From Clostridiales bacterium 1_7_47FAA (GTDB taxonomy: Bacteria > Bacillota > Clostridia > Lachnospirales > Lachnospiraceae): a DNA stretch of 64,000 bases. The notes below the pieces were generated by a model. That model made no database searches. It saw only the letters and a list, made by a program, of their open reading frames with translations, and was not told where the DNA came from. Of the stretch, positions 1 to 9,704 are shown piece after piece (the stretch's first letter is position 1; each line of letters begins with the position of its first letter). The stretch spans positions 2,334,547 to 2,398,546 of the forward strand of contig DS990260.1 in the NCBI GenBank assembly GCA_000155435.1. Direction: 5' to 3'. The position numbers and the translations under genes are program-made.

Positions 1-3000
1 GCCATATGCCTCCAGTGCCCAAACCTCCATCTCACCGAAACGCTGTCCGCCGAACTGTGCCTTACCGCCCAGTGGCTGCTGTGTAACCAGGGAGTATGGT
101 CCGGTTGAACGGGCATGGATCTTATCGTCAACCAGATGGTGCAGTTTCAGGTAGTGCATGTGTCCGATGGTAACGGCCCCGTCAAAGAACTCGCCGGTAC
201 GCCCGTCGCGCAGGCGCACTTTTCCATCCCTGCTGATTGGAACACCTTTCCACAGTTCCCGGTGCTCTAAGTGTGCGCCAAGATAATCCATAACAGAAGG
301 CTTAATAAGGTCTTTATATTTAACTTCAAACTCTTCCCATGGCAGGTTAACGTAATCGTTAGCCAGTTCCAGGGTATCCATGATGTCATTCTCGTTTGCA
401 CCGTCAAAGATAGGGGTGGATACATTGAAGCCCAGGGCCTTGGCTGCAAGGCTTAAGTGAATCTCCAGCACCTGTCCGATGTTCATACGTGACGGCACGC
501 CCAGGGGGTTAAGCACGATATCAAGGGGACGGCCATTGGGCAGGAAGGGCATATCCTCAACAGGAAGCACACGGGACACAACACCCTTGTTGCCGTGACG
601 TCCGGCCATCTTATCGCCCACGGAAATCTTACGTTTCTGGGCAATATAGATGCGTACGGTCTCGTTCACGCCAGGTGAAAGCTCGTCTCCATTCTCCCTT
701 GTGAACACCTTTGCATCCACAATGATGCCGTATGCGCCGTGGGGTACCTTAAGGGACGTGTCACGCACTTCCCTTGCCTTCTCACCGAAGATGGCGCGCA
801 GCAGCCTCTCTTCAGCAGTCAGCTCAGTCTCTCCCTTAGGAGTAACCTTACCCACCAGGATATCTCCTGCGCGGACCTCTGCACCGATGCGGATGATTCC
901 GCGCTCGTCCAGATCCTTCAGGGCATCCTCACCCACACCGGGAACATCCCGGGTGATTTCTTCCGGTCCCAGCTTGGTGTCACGGGCTTCCGCCTCGTAT
1001 TCCTCGATGTGGACCGATGTATATACATCTTCCTGAACCAAACGCTCAGAAAGAAGGACAGCATCCTCGTAGTTGTAACCTTCCCATGTCATGAATCCGA
1101 TTAAGGGGTTCTTGCCAAGCGCAATCTCGCCGTTATCAGTGGACGGACCGTCCGCAATGACCTCGCCTGCTTCCACATGGTCGTTCTTATAAACGATTGG
1201 CTTCTGGTTGTAACAGTTACTCTGGTTGCTTCTCTTAAACTTGGTCAGATGGTAAACATCCCGGTTGCCGTCCTTATCCCTCTTGATGATGATCTCATTG
1301 GAAGCAGAACGCTCTACAACGCCCGCATTCCTGGCAACCACACACACGCCGGAGTCAACCGCTGCCTTTGACTCAATACCGGTTCCTACTGCAGGCGCTT
1401 CCGTGGTCAGAAGGGGCACTGCCTGACGCTGCATGTTGGAACCCATGAGGGCACGGTTGGCATCGTCGTTCTCCAGGAAAGGAATCATGGCCGTTGCCAC
1501 GGAGAATACCATCTTAGGGGATACGTCCATCAGGTCAATGGTCTTTTTCTGGAACTCGGATGTCTCTGTGCGGAAACGTCCGGATACATTATTATGGATG
1601 AAATGGCCTTCCTCATCCAAGGCCTCGTTGGCCTGGGCCACCACGAAGTTATCTTCCTCGTCCGCGGTCAGGTATACAACCTCATCCGTTACCCTTGGAT
1701 TGGCAGGGTCCGTGGTCTTATCCACCACACGGTAAGGCGCCTCGATGAAGCCGTACTGGTTCACCCTTGCATAGGTTGCCAGGGAGTTGATCAGACCGAT
1801 GTTAGGACCTTCAGGCGTCTCGATGGGACACATACGACCGTAATGTGTATAGTGTACGTCACGTACCTCGAATCCGGCACGGTCCCTGGACAGACCGCCA
1901 GGTCCCAAGGCGGAGAGACGGCGCTTATGGGTCAGCTCTGCCAGCGGGTTATTCTGGTCCATGAACTGGGACAGCTGGGAACTTCCGAAGAACTCCTTCA
2001 CGGCCGCGGTCACGGGCTTGATATTAATCAGGGACTGGGGGGTGATGCCATCCATGTCCTGGGTGGTCATACGCTCCCTTACCACACGCTCCATACGTGA
2101 AAGACCGATGCGGTACTGGTTCTGAAGCAGCTCTCCCACCGCACGGATACGGCGGTTACCCAGATGGTCAATGTCATCCGCATTGCCCACCTGGCCCTCC
2201 AGGTGCATATTATAGTTAATGGAAGCAAGGATATCTTCCTTTGTGATGTGCTTTGGTATCAGGTCGTGGATATTCCTGCGGATGGCTTCCTTCAGCGCCT
2301 CCGGATCCGTGCCAGCTTCTTCCAGGATAGAAGACAGGGCCGGGTAGTATACTAACTCGGTAACGCCCACTTCCTCCGGGTCAAATGGAACATGTGCGGA
2401 AAGCTCAACCATCATGTTGGAGAGGACCTTCTGCTTCCTGTCGGGTCCGTCAACCCACACAAAAGGAACAGCCGCGTTCTGAATCTTCATAGCGGATTCC
2501 TTATCCAGCTTGGTTCCTGCCTCTGCAAGAATCTCGCCTGTGGTGGTATCCACAACATCCTCTGCAAGTATCTGGCCGTTCAGACGGTACTTGAAGGAAA
2601 GCTTTTTGTTGAATTTATATCGGCCTACTTTTGCCAGGTCATATCTTCTGGGGTCAAAAAACATGCTGTTCAGCAGACTTTCTGCACTGTCAACAGATAA
2701 AGGCTCACCGGGACGGATCTTCTTATATAATTCCAAAAGGCCATCCTGGTAATTATCGGATGTGTCCTTGCCAAAGCTGGCTAATAATTTGGGCTCTTCA
2801 CCGAAGAGCTCCAGGATTTCTGCGTTGGTACCAAATCCCAGGGCACGGATTAAAACAGTCACTGGCACCTTACGGGTCCTGTCTACACGTACATAAAATA
2901 CGTCATTGGAATCTGTCTCATACTCCAGCCATGCGCCACGGTTAGGGATGACGGTACAGGTATACAGTTCCTTACCTACCTTATCATGGCCAATACCGTA

Positions 3001-3447
3001 GTAGATACCAGGGGAACGTACCAGCTGGCTGACAATAACACGCTCAGCACCGTTAATTACAAAGGAACCGGTATCTGTCATCAGGGGCAGGTCGCCCATG
3101 AATATCTCGTGTTCGTTCATTTCATCTTTATCTTTATTGTACAGTCTTACCTTTACCTTAAGTGGTGCGGCGTAAGTTGCATCCCGTTCTTTACACTCTT
3201 CGATGGTATATTTAATATCATCCTTACACAATGTAAAGTCAACGAATTCCAGACTTAAATGTCCTGCAAAGTCTGCTATCGGAGAGATATCATCAAACGC
3301 TTCCCTGAGTCCTTCGTCGAGGAACCACTGGTAGGAGTCTTTTTGAATCTCAATCAGGTTTGGCATCTCAAGAACTTCTTTCTGTCTTGAGTAGCTCATT
3401 CTTACGCTTTTCCCGGCCGGTACCGGACGTATTCTGCTTTTCTCCAT
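1..3447 (-). CDS. rpoB: DNA-directed RNA polymerase subunit beta, C-terminus outside the window
   Basis: Catalytic beta subunit of RNA polymerase. About 1149 residues from the start are present and the frame runs off the left edge open, ending in the conserved [20 protein letters not shown] stretch. The N-terminus reads [20 protein letters not shown]. The rifampicin region (minus strand around 1900-2000) contains [18 protein letters not shown] and [14 protein letters not shown], so the usual resistance positions have wild-type residues. The ATG at 3447 follows AGGGGTG at a suitable distance. Unusually for a Firmicute, the gene upstream is divergent and is not rplL; rpoB has its own promoter about 180 bp upstream. 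rpoC would be expected beyond the left edge. Confidence 0.97.
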   Translation of the reverse strand, partial: MEKSRIRPVPAGKSVRMSYSRQKEVLEMPNLIEIQKDSYQWFLDEGLREAFDDISPIADFAGHLSLEFVDFTLCKDDIKYTIEECKERDATYAAPLKVKVRLYNKDKDEMNEHEIFMGDLPLMTDTGSFVINGAERVIVSQLVRSPGIYYGIGHDKVGKELYTCTVIPNRGAWLEYETDSNDVFYVRVDRTRKVPVTVLIRALGFGTNAEILELFGEEPKLLASFGKDTSDNYQDGLLELYKKIRPGEPLSVDSAESLLNSMFFDPRRYDLAKVGRYKFNKKLSFKYRLNGQILAEDVVDTTTGEILAEAGTKLDKESAMKIQNAAVPFVWVDGPDRKQKVLSNMMVELSAHVPFDPEEVGVTELVYYPALSSILEEAGTDPEALKEAIRRNIHDLIPKHITKEDILASINYNMHLEGQVGNADDIDHLGNRRIRAVGELLQNQYRIGLSRMERVVRERMTTQDMDGITPQSLINIKPVTAAVKEFFGSSQLSQFMDQNNPLAELTHKRRLSALGPGGLSRDRAGFEVRDVHYTHYGRMCPIETPEGPNIGLINSLATYARVNQYGFIEAPYRVVDKTTDPANPRVTDEVVYLTADEEDNFVVAQANEALDEEGHFIHNNVSGRFRTETSEFQKKTIDLMDVSPKMVFSVATAMIPFLENDDANRALMGSNMQRQAVPLLTTEAPAVGTGIESKAAVDSGVCVVARNAGVVERSASNEIIIKRDKDGNRDVYHLTKFKRSNQSNCYNQKPIVYKNDHVEAGEVIADGPSTDNGEIALGKNPLIGFMTWEGYNYEDAVLLSERLVQEDVYTSVHIEEYEAEARDTKLGPEEITRDVPGVGEDALKDLDERGIIRIGAEVRAGDILVGKVTPKGETELTAEERLLRAIFGEKAREVRDTSLKVPHGAYGIIVDAKVFTRENGDELSPGVNETVRIYIAQKRKISVGDKMAGRHGNKGVVSRVLPVEDMPFLPNGRPLDIVLNPLGVPSRMNIGQVLEIHLSLAAKALGFNVSTPIFDGANENDIMDTLELANDYVNLPWEEFEVKYKDLIKPSVMDYLGAHLEHRELWKGVPISRDGKVRLRDGRTGEFFDGAVTIGHMHYLKLHHLVDDKIHARSTGPYSLVTQQPLGGKAQFGGQRFGEMEVWALEAYG

Positions 3448-3626
3448 TGACGTTTCACCCCTGTTTTCTAATTTGGTTCGCAATATTTTCATTCCGTTCA
3501 TACGGTATGGACGCACCATACGCCATTCCGTAAAAACACAAATATCACTGTCGTTCTCTGTGATTGGGCGAGAGGCACAGGCCAAAGGGCGCAAAAAGCC
3601 CACCTCACCACAATAGTGCACACTCC

Positions 3627-3655
3627 ATAATAACACAGCCTTGTCAAGGTGTCAA
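3627..3655 (-). promoter_or_regulatory. sigma-A promoter of rpoB
   Basis: On the minus strand TTGACA (3650-3655) and TATTAT (3627-3632) are separated by exactly 17 bp, a near-consensus promoter. Transcription would start near 3620 and give a leader of about 170 nt with a small hairpin (GTATGG/CCATAC around 3500-3520). It lies back to back with the promoter of the plus-strand gene at 3796. Together these sites account for the gene-free stretch 3448-3795; nothing else is recognisable there. Confidence 0.8.
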
Positions 3656-3666
3656 GCATTTTTTGC

Positions 3667-3695
3667 TTGCAATTTGTTTATGAAAATGATATACT
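3667..3695 (+). promoter_or_regulatory. sigma-A promoter of the membrane-protein gene at 3796
   Basis: TTGCAA (3667-3672), a 17-bp spacer and TATACT (3690-3695). The leader is about 95 nt and ends with the ribosome site GGAGG at 3782-3786. Confidence 0.7.
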
Positions 3696-3795
3696 ATTAT
3701 AGAATGTCTCCTGAGGGGTTGTAGTTTTTTTACCCTCGTTTTGCCAGGGTAACAGGGGCAAATGATAATATATTTACGTTTGGAGGTATACCTTT

Positions 3796-4245
3796 ATGGC
3801 AAATACCATTATGCACGTACTGCTTGTGATCTTAATCATTGCAGTGGTGGTTCTGGCAGTTCTCTATTTTCTGGGGAACAAGCTTCAGAAGCGTCAGGTG
3901 GAACAGCAGCAGCTCCTGGACGCGGCAGCTCAGACCGTATCCATCCTGGTGATTGACAAGAAGAAGATGAAGCTCACACAGGCCGGACTTCCAAAGGCAG
4001 TGACAGACCAGACGCCCAAGTACATGCGCTGGGCCAAGGTACCGGTTGTAAAAGCCAAAATCGGTCCTAAAGTCATGACTCTGATTGCTGACGGACGGGT
4101 ATTCGAATCCCTTCCCATCAAGACAGAGGCCAAGGTTGTGATCAGCGGGATTTACATCACCCAGATTAAGAGCGTGCGCGGGGGCGCTATCCCAACTCCT
4201 CCTAAGAAGAAGGGATTCTTCGCAAGATTCAGGAAGAATAAGTAA
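3796..4245 (+). CDS. conserved hypothetical membrane-anchored protein
   Basis: A 149-residue protein with one N-terminal membrane segment (about residues 7-27, rich in V, I and L), a short Gln/Lys-rich coiled stretch, a soluble domain of about 90 residues and a strongly basic C-terminus (PPKKKGFFARFRKNK). The soluble part (VSILVIDKKKMKLTQAG) looks like a small beta-rich domain. I do not recognise a named family. The start follows GGAGGTATACCTTT. It stands alone between rpoB and a DUF1934 gene, with its own promoter and a good terminator. A role at the membrane is all that can be inferred. Confidence 0.8.
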   Translation: MANTIMHVLLVILIIAVVVLAVLYFLGNKLQKRQVEQQQLLDAAAQTVSILVIDKKKMKLTQAGLPKAVTDQTPKYMRWAKVPVVKAKIGPKVMTLIADGRVFESLPIKTEAKVVISGIYITQIKSVRGGAIPTPPKKKGFFARFRKNK

Positions 4246-4250
4246 CTAAA

Positions 4251-4277
4251 AAGAAGCGGCTTGACCGCTTCTTTTTT
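4251..4277. terminator. bidirectional intrinsic terminator
   Basis: AAGAAGCGG (4251-4259) pairs with CCGCTTCTT (4265-4273) around a 5-nt loop, with T runs on both strands. It serves the plus gene ending at 4245 and the minus gene ending at 4313. Confidence 0.9.
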
Positions 4278-4312
4278 ATATGTCCCTGTTGGATCCCTGT
4301 CCGTCACAGTCC

Positions 4313-4753
4313 TTACATGGATGCATATGACTGGGGGCATGACTGTACATCCAGCCGGATGCTGCAGTCTGACAAATGCTCATAATTAATATCCAGGGAA
4401 TAATCGATATCCACCTTCAGTTTATCGGGCTGTTCATTAATCTTGATCTTATTGGCCTGGATGCCCACCACCATGTCGCCCAGGGGCGTGGTATAGCAGG
4501 ACAGGTTCTTCTTGTTTTTCTCGAACTGCATATGGGTGTTGGCTATGCCCTTTTTGATGATATCCATCCCGACCTGTGATATCTTAATCACATTCTTTAC
4601 CTTGCCCTCAAAGCCCTCCATCACTTCCTCATAGAGGATATAGTGCTTTCCGTTCTTCTGATAATAATCTCCTCTTACTATCATCTCAACATCGGAGTCT
4701 TCTTCGTCCATCATCTGGATACCGCTGATTGTAATCAGCACATCTTTTGTCAT
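4313..4753 (-). CDS. DUF1934 (YwiB-like) beta-barrel protein
   Basis: 146 residues with the DUF1934 pattern: an N-terminal strand (DVLITISGIQ), alternating strands with YQKNGKHYILYEE in the middle, and the C-terminal YSLDINYEHLSDCSIRLDV typical of these calycin-like barrels. No signal peptide or membrane segment. DUF1934 proteins are often encoded beside cell-wall or tRNA-synthetase genes in Firmicutes; here ddl lies 17 bp upstream on the same strand, so the two are probably cotranscribed. Molecular function is unknown. AGAGGATG precedes the ATG at 4753. Confidence 0.85.
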   Translation of the reverse strand: MTKDVLITISGIQMMDEEDSDVEMIVRGDYYQKNGKHYILYEEVMEGFEGKVKNVIKISQVGMDIIKKGIANTHMQFEKNKKNLSCYTTPLGDMVVGIQANKIKINEQPDKLKVDIDYSLDINYEHLSDCSIRLDVQSCPQSYASM

Positions 4754-4770
4754 CGTTCATCCTCTTTCCA

Positions 4771-5832
4771 TTATGCGTAGCGTTCCATACCATGGGACAG
4801 CAGCATCCCTACCAGCTGGTCCTTCCCGATTCCCCTGGCCTCCCACAGCATGGGGTACATGCTGATGGCTGTAAAACCAGGCATGGTATTAATCTCATTG
4901 AATACTACTTCTCCGTTATCCTTTACAAAAAAATCCACCCGGGCCAGACCGTATCCGTCCACTGCCCTGAATATGTCCATGGCCGCCCGGCGTACCTTTT
5001 GTGTGGCCCCATCCGGAAGCACGGGGTCCGTGACCGTCCTGGACTCCTCATTAAAATACTTGGCGTCAAAATCATAAAACTCCGCGGCTGCCAGGATTTC
5101 TCCCACGCCTGAGGCTTCAATCCCGTGGCTGCCACCGCCGAATACCGCACACTCAACCTCCCGGCCCACAATGGTTTCTTCCACCAGGATCTTCCGGTCA
5201 TGGCGGGCTGCTTCCAGAAGCCCTGCCTCCAGTTCCTGCCTGTTCCCAGCCTTGCTGATTCCCCTGGAGGAACCTGCGTTGGACGGCTTGATGAACACGG
5301 GGTAAGGGAAATGCTTCTCAATCCTGGACGCCACCTGTTCCATATCCCCTAACTCTTCCCTGTAAACCGATTCATATTCAGCCTGGCGGATTCCCAGGTC
5401 TGATACGATGATCTTGGTATACAGTTTATCCATGGAAACAGCAGACGCCAGGACACCGCAGCCCACATAGGGAATCCTGGCCAGTTCCAGAAGTCCCTGG
5501 ATCGTGCCGTCCTCGCCGTAAAGCCCGTGAAGGATGGGGAACACGATATCCACTTTCACCTCTTCTACATTGTCTCCATCCATTAGTAAAATACACTTCT
5601 TAGTTGCATCAGGCGGGAGGACTGCCCATACCTTCCCGTCCCTCCACGCACCGCTTTTCACATCTTCCAATGATTCAGTCTTTATCCAATGGCCCTCTTC
5701 TGTAATACCAACCAGTACGATATTGTAACGTGTGCTGTCTATGTGTTCTATGACATTGACCGCCGACATGCAGGACACGATGTGCTCTGATGACTGGCCG
5801 CCAAATATAACCGCCACTGTTAGTTTACTCAT
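4771..5832 (-). CDS. ddl: D-alanine--D-alanine ligase
   Basis: Cytoplasmic ATP-grasp enzyme that joins two D-Ala for the peptidoglycan precursor. Starting at the ATG at 5832 gives 353 residues beginning MSKLTVAVIFGGQSSEHIVS, the standard Ddl N-terminus with the GGxSxEH motif. This ATG has AAGGAG six bases upstream; an in-frame codon at 5874 would add 14 residues without family support. Further family marks are FIKPSNAGSSRGISK, EVECAVFGG and RVDFFVKDNGEVVFNEINTM. Length is normal. Expected product is D-Ala-D-Ala; I see no vanA-like context suggesting D-lactate use. Confidence 0.95.
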   Translation of the reverse strand: MSKLTVAVIFGGQSSEHIVSCMSAVNVIEHIDSTRYNIVLVGITEEGHWIKTESLEDVKSGAWRDGKVWAVLPPDATKKCILLMDGDNVEEVKVDIVFPILHGLYGEDGTIQGLLELARIPYVGCGVLASAVSMDKLYTKIIVSDLGIRQAEYESVYREELGDMEQVASRIEKHFPYPVFIKPSNAGSSRGISKAGNRQELEAGLLEAARHDRKILVEETIVGREVECAVFGGGSHGIEASGVGEILAAAEFYDFDAKYFNEESRTVTDPVLPDGATQKVRRAAMDIFRAVDGYGLARVDFFVKDNGEVVFNEINTMPGFTAISMYPMLWEARGIGKDQLVGMLLSHGMERYA

Positions 5833-5976
5833 GTCAGTCTCCTTTATGTACGCAAAAAAATGCGTTTGCTTCATGATTATAGTATATCATATGTGGCAAT
5901 AATTACAAACAGAAATTAATTTGGCATCTGCTTGCAGATTATTGAAAATCTTTGATTCCGGGAGGATGAACCATAT

Positions 5977-6612
5977 ATGAAACATAAAATCAGTCTGTGC
6001 ATTTCCGCTCTTTGCTTTATCACCGCATTCCTTATCACCATGTCATCCCGCACAGCGGGCGAGGAAGCCCTGGCCTCCCGCATTGCGCCGGAGATACTGC
6101 GTTTCCATATCCTGGCTGAAAGCGACAGCGCCCATGACCAGGAACTGAAGATTGGCCTGAAGGGCCTTGTACTGGACTATGTCCACAGCCAGGTGCCGGA
6201 CAGCACCGGCAAGGACGGACTGATAGAGTGGCTGGAAAACAACAGAACCAGCATTGAAACCATGTCCGAGGACTGGCTTGCTGACCAGGGCGCGCCCTAT
6301 GGGGTCACCCTGGAGGTCACAAAAGACTATTTCCCCACAAAGGCCTATGGGGACATGGTGTTCCCCTGCGGCACCTATGACGCGGTGCGCATAACCATCG
6401 GACAGGGAAAAGGACACAACTGGTGGTGTGTCCTCTATCCTTCCCTCTGTTATACGGATTCCCTCCACGCCGTTGTCCCCGAGTCCTCCAAACAGACACT
6501 TTCCTGCCTTCTGGACCAGGATGACTACGGCGCCCTTCTTCCCCGGAAGGAAAAGGACGGAAAAAAGCCGGAAGTCCGTGTCCGCTTCCGGCTGCTGGAT
6601 CTGCTGCGTTAA
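5977..6612 (+). CDS. spoIIR: stage II sporulation protein R
   Basis: 211 residues. An N-terminal signal/anchor (about residues 5-24) is followed by the SpoIIR core: IRFH-like ILRFHILAESDSAHDQELKI, then CGTYDAVRITIGQGKGHNWWCVLYPSLCY. In Bacillus, SpoIIR is made in the forespore under sigma-F and secreted into the intermembrane space, where it triggers SpoIIGA to process pro-sigma-E. Its presence supports an endospore-forming host. It is transcribed opposite to ddl upstream and convergent with the gntR operon downstream. GGGAGGATG precedes the start. Confidence 0.93.
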   Translation: MKHKISLCISALCFITAFLITMSSRTAGEEALASRIAPEILRFHILAESDSAHDQELKIGLKGLVLDYVHSQVPDSTGKDGLIEWLENNRTSIETMSEDWLADQGAPYGVTLEVTKDYFPTKAYGDMVFPCGTYDAVRITIGQGKGHNWWCVLYPSLCYTDSLHAVVPESSKQTLSCLLDQDDYGALLPRKEKDGKKPEVRVRFRLLDLLR

Positions 6613-6669
6613 GTGCCTGGTCCGGCTGGCTTCAGCAGATTATGGTACTGGCTGCCTGCATCAGACACC

Positions 6670-6876
6670 TCATCCCTTCTGCCCGTCCAGCATATCCTGG
6701 AGCGCATCATCGCTCTCATCAATCCAGACATCCTCTTCCTCCGCGTTCAGGCCCAGGTACTGGGCCAGGGTGCGGGGATCGTCGCTGTTGTTCCAGCGGC
6801 TTATATAACGGTCTATCTCCTCAAAGGGAATCTCCCCTGCAAGATACCGTTCCTTAAATGTGCCTTCTGCCATCAT
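6670..6876 (-). CDS. small acidic hypothetical protein coupled to the GntR regulator
   Basis: 68 residues (or 67 from the second ATG), very acidic at the C-terminus (EEEDVWIDESDDALQDML). No membrane segment. The start overlaps the gntR stop codon in ATGA, and GGGGGAGG lies just upstream, so translational coupling is likely and the frame is probably real despite its size. I do not recognise a family. The FEEIDRYISRWNN stretch resembles short helical proteins seen in Clostridia but gives no function. Confidence 0.65.
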   Translation of the reverse strand: MMAEGTFKERYLAGEIPFEEIDRYISRWNNSDDPRTLAQYLGLNAEEEDVWIDESDDALQDMLDGQKG

Positions 6877-7574
6877 TTCCTCCCCCGTCCTGAAACCACG
6901 GTATCCTGTTCCTTGATATTGCGTGAAACCGTGATTTCCTGGTTGTCAATATGTTCCCTGGTGGCATTCTTCGCATCCGCGATATTGCGGCTCCTGAGTG
7001 CCTTCAAGATATGTTCGTGCTCCACCAGCAGCACCTGCCTCTTATCCTCATCCTTTATATACTCCAGGCGGTAGCGGTACATCTGCTCCCTCAGGTTATT
7101 AAGCATCTGGACCAGCTTATCATTACCCGTGCCCTGATAAATCACATCATGGTACTGCTCATCCGTTTCCGCAATGGTCATGGCTTCCCCTTTGGCAATT
7201 GCATTCCTGAAATTTCCCTGCACGCGCTCCAGTTCATCCATATCCTCCTCTGACATCCTCTGGCAGGCAAGTTCAATGGCAAGCTCCTCCAGGGAACGGC
7301 GCACCTCCAGCACGTCCCTTAAACTCTTTTCCGATATCTTGGCAACCTCCGCGCCTTTCCTTGGGATCATGAGCACCAGGCCTTCCAGTTCCAGCTTGCG
7401 GATAGCTTCCCTTATGGGCGTCCTGCTGACCCCCAGCTTCTCAGCCAGCTGTATTTCCATCAGGCGTTCCCCCGGCGCCAGCTCCCCCTTAAGTATGGCC
7501 TGGCGCAACGTGTTAAATACCACATCCCGCAACGGCAGATACTCATTCATGTTAACCTTAAAATTATTCTCCAT
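6873..7574 (-). CDS. GntR-family transcriptional regulator, FCD type
   Basis: 233 residues from the ATG at 7574. The N-terminal winged helix (about residues 10-75) contains GELAPGERLMEIQLAEKLGV and SRTPIREAIRKLELEGLV, standard for the FadR subfamily. The C-terminal helical FCD domain has the expected metal/ligand histidine positions (ETDEQYHDVIY and later EHEHILKALRSR). A GTG at 7631 with AAGGA close upstream would add 19 residues; the ATG is preferred because it fits the family N-terminus. It lies 78 bp downstream of ispE and is coupled to a small gene. A 14-bp palindrome inside the ispE promoter (8604-8617) suggests the operon is autoregulated. The ligand is unknown. Confidence 0.9.
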   Translation of the reverse strand: MENNFKVNMNEYLPLRDVVFNTLRQAILKGELAPGERLMEIQLAEKLGVSRTPIREAIRKLELEGLVLMIPRKGAEVAKISEKSLRDVLEVRRSLEELAIELACQRMSEEDMDELERVQGNFRNAIAKGEAMTIAETDEQYHDVIYQGTGNDKLVQMLNNLREQMYRYRLEYIKDEDKRQVLLVEHEHILKALRSRNIADAKNATREHIDNQEITVSRNIKEQDTVVSGRGRK

Positions 7575-7652
7575 TCCGTGAATCCCCTTTCCTGTACAGC
7601 CTGATACGTATCTTCTGTATGACTGCTCCACATGTTCCTTCTATAATAATAG

Positions 7653-8549
7653 TTATGAATTCCTTCCCACATTAAAAAAGTTAGTCAGGTAAACCTGTTT
7701 GGCAAGCTCTGATTCCTTTCCAAAACGCAGCGCCTCATATGCGTCCTGCGCAGCCTTGGGGTTGGTAAATAGTCCGAATACCGTTGGGCCGCTGCCGCTC
7801 ATCATGGCATTGATTGCGCCGTAATCCTTCATTACCCCCTCAATCCTGTCAATGATGGGATACTTCTCCCCTGTCACCAGTTCCAGCACATTGCCGAACT
7901 TGCCGGCCACATCCATCAGGTCCCTGCGGCGTATGGCTTCCACCATGCCGTCTATGTCCGGGTGGTCTTCCGGCGCCAGATCCATGGCATCCAGGCTTTC
8001 GTAAACGGTTTTGGTGGACACGCTGATGCCTGGTTTGGCAATCAGCACCTGGCACTGGGGCATGGGAGGCAGCTCCGACAGCTTTTCCCCGATTCCTTCC
8101 GAAAGCGCTGTCCCTCTCATGAGACAGTAGGGGATATCCGCCCCCAGGGTCACGCCCCGCTTCATCAGCTCACCGGCAGATAGTCCAAGGCCGAACATCT
8201 TATTCACCCCGAACAGCACGGAAGCAGCATCCGTGCTTCCTCCCGCCATGCCGGCTGACACAGGGATGAACTTGCGCAGATGGATGGAAACGCCCTGCCT
8301 GATGTGGAATTCATCCATCAGAAGCTTTGCAGCCCTGTACGCCAGGTTCTGCTCATTGGTGGGCAGGTAGAACAGGTTTGTCTCTATCCGGATGCCTGGC
8401 TCACTGGTCCTGTACAGGTCAATACGGTCATGAAGCCCAACGGTCTGCATAATCATACGCACTTCATGGTATCCATCCTGGCGCTTTCCCAGCACATCCA
8501 GGGCCAGATTGATTTTGCCGTATGCTTTTAAGCGTAAATGTGTAATCAT
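7653..8549 (-). CDS. ispE: 4-diphosphocytidyl-2-C-methyl-D-erythritol kinase
   Basis: GHMP-superfamily kinase of the MEP isoprenoid pathway, phosphorylating CDP-methylerythritol. 298 residues, normal length. It starts with AYGKINLALDVLGKRQDGYHEV, has the ATP-binding loop FIPVSAGMAGGSTDAASVLF (about residues 94-113) and ends with the GHMP C-terminal motif NAMMSGSGPTVFGLF. First gene of an operon with gntR and a small protein; the promoter region carries a palindromic operator. Cytoplasmic. Confidence 0.95.
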   Translation of the reverse strand: MITHLRLKAYGKINLALDVLGKRQDGYHEVRMIMQTVGLHDRIDLYRTSEPGIRIETNLFYLPTNEQNLAYRAAKLLMDEFHIRQGVSIHLRKFIPVSAGMAGGSTDAASVLFGVNKMFGLGLSAGELMKRGVTLGADIPYCLMRGTALSEGIGEKLSELPPMPQCQVLIAKPGISVSTKTVYESLDAMDLAPEDHPDIDGMVEAIRRRDLMDVAGKFGNVLELVTGEKYPIIDRIEGVMKDYGAINAMMSGSGPTVFGLFTNPKAAQDAYEALRFGKESELAKQVYLTNFFNVGRNS

Positions 8550-8599
8550 CCCCGTGCTCCTCTTTATGTATATTGTTTGTATCTCTGTTTTTATAATAC

Positions 8600-8617
8600 A
8601 TTATATTGTATACAATA
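8600..8617 (-). promoter_or_regulatory. ispE promoter -10 with overlapping GntR-type palindrome
   Basis: On the minus strand TATAAT occupies 8600-8605. Directly upstream, in the -35/-10 spacer, lies the perfect 14-bp palindrome TATTGTATACAATA (8604-8617). The GTATAC core flanked by A/T is typical of operators bound by FadR/FCD-type GntR proteins, and a gntR gene is second in this operon. The -35 is weak. Negative autoregulation is inferred. Confidence 0.6.
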
Positions 8618-8685
8618 CTTTTTGCTTTTTTTCAAGTACAAAATGAAAAATACAGCAGTTTTTTTGCAAAAGCCCCTGTCATGTA

Positions 8686-8725
8686 AAAAGCGCTGCCCAT
8701 AGCAGGTGTTACGGGCAGCGCTTTT
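8686..8725. terminator. intrinsic terminator between ispE and the DUF624 gene
   Basis: AAAAGCGCTGCCC (8686-8698) pairs perfectly with GGGCAGCGCTTTT (8713-8725), with T residues on both sides. Its position about 80 bp downstream of the minus-strand gene at 8804 makes it that gene's terminator. Confidence 0.8.
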
Positions 8726-8803
8726 ATATTGTAAGGAAACGTGGGGGTATGGGTGTATTTATGGGGTATGGATATATTTATGAATCATATATGTTTTAAC
8801 AGA

Positions 8804-9532
8804 TTATCTGCCTTTTAAACTCTCGATGGCCTGCTTCATGGCCTCGTCCTCTTCTCCCAGCATCGGCGTCCCGTCCGTATGTTCCTCGTTCTCCTCTGGT
8901 ATGTAGCGTTTAAAGACGGAGTTGAAAATATAGGAATTAACAAATGCCAGAAGGGGCATTCCAAAAAGCATGAGGAGCACGGACATCTGGGGCAGGTAAA
9001 ACAGGCCGAAGTATGAGGCGGCCACGATTGCAGCGTCAGCCGCAAGGATGCCCAGGGTCTGCAGGAGATGCCTGGCAGACATGAAGAAGGCATTGAGCAG
9101 TGTCCTTTTCACCGGATTATAGAATCTGGCCTGCAATGGAAATGCATAAGACGCGATGAACAGATAGATTAAGAACATGCCCCCGGAAACCGCTGTAAGC
9201 ACAACGCTTAACACGCTCCCAAGCCCCATCTGTCCCGTGGCAAAGAACCAGAAATCAATGCCCAGCACAATGCCTGATACCAGAAGGATCATCCAGATTG
9301 CAGTGGCCTGTCTGAAATTCCCCTTGAAGGAATGGAAAAAGGAACGGATGGTGGAATCCCCCTCATCCCGTACCAATTTAAGCGTCACATAATACACGGC
9401 CGTGGTGGATGCGCCTATGGTGAATACCGGGATGGAACAGACAATCCAGAGGATGTTAAGAAGGATCAGGTCCCCCAGCTTCCCAATGAACCGCCATACC
9501 GGATTATCGTAATTAAAAAAGCCCTGCAACAT
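8804..9532 (-). CDS. DUF624 (YesL-family) integral membrane protein
   Basis: 242 residues, about five to six membrane segments. The N-terminus (FFNYDNPVWRFIGKLGDLIL followed by LNILWIVCSIPVFTIGAST) is diagnostic of the YesL/DUF624 family. The C-terminal tail is hydrophilic and acidic. In Bacillus subtilis yesL sits beside the yesMN two-component genes in the rhamnogalacturonan region; here the gene lies about 4 kb from a YesM/YesN-like pair but not beside it. Function in the family is not established; association with carbohydrate uptake is common. Divergent from the gene at 9705. Confidence 0.85.
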   Translation of the reverse strand: MLQGFFNYDNPVWRFIGKLGDLILLNILWIVCSIPVFTIGASTTAVYYVTLKLVRDEGDSTIRSFFHSFKGNFRQATAIWMILLVSGIVLGIDFWFFATGQMGLGSVLSVVLTAVSGGMFLIYLFIASYAFPLQARFYNPVKRTLLNAFFMSARHLLQTLGILAADAAIVAASYFGLFYLPQMSVLLMLFGMPLLAFVNSYIFNSVFKRYIPEENEEHTDGTPMLGEEDEAMKQAIESLKGR

Positions 9533-9704
9533 AGTATGTCCTCTTCTTTCTGTAGATAAAATCCTAATGAACCTGGTGTTATTCTATCATATTAGCAGGA
9601 AAATGCAAAGAGCTGGATTCATTTCATAAAATTTTCATACACTGTCCCATATTCTATGATATACTACAGGAAATGACATTTTTATTGCGGAAGGAACCAT
9701 CCCC

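Noticed and set aside
3786-3793. GGTATACC palindrome before the gene at 3796 as a third GntR site
   Set aside because: Flanks differ from the TTGTATACAA pair and it overlaps the ribosome site GGAGGTATACC; chance is likely.
6613-7074. Plus-strand open frame directly after spoIIR
   Set aside because: Antisense of gntR and the small acidic gene; no ribosome site.
8804-9532. DUF624 protein as part of the YesM/YesN system at 13-17 kb
   Set aside because: Four unrelated genes and a terminator separate them; only the Bacillus analogy supports a link.
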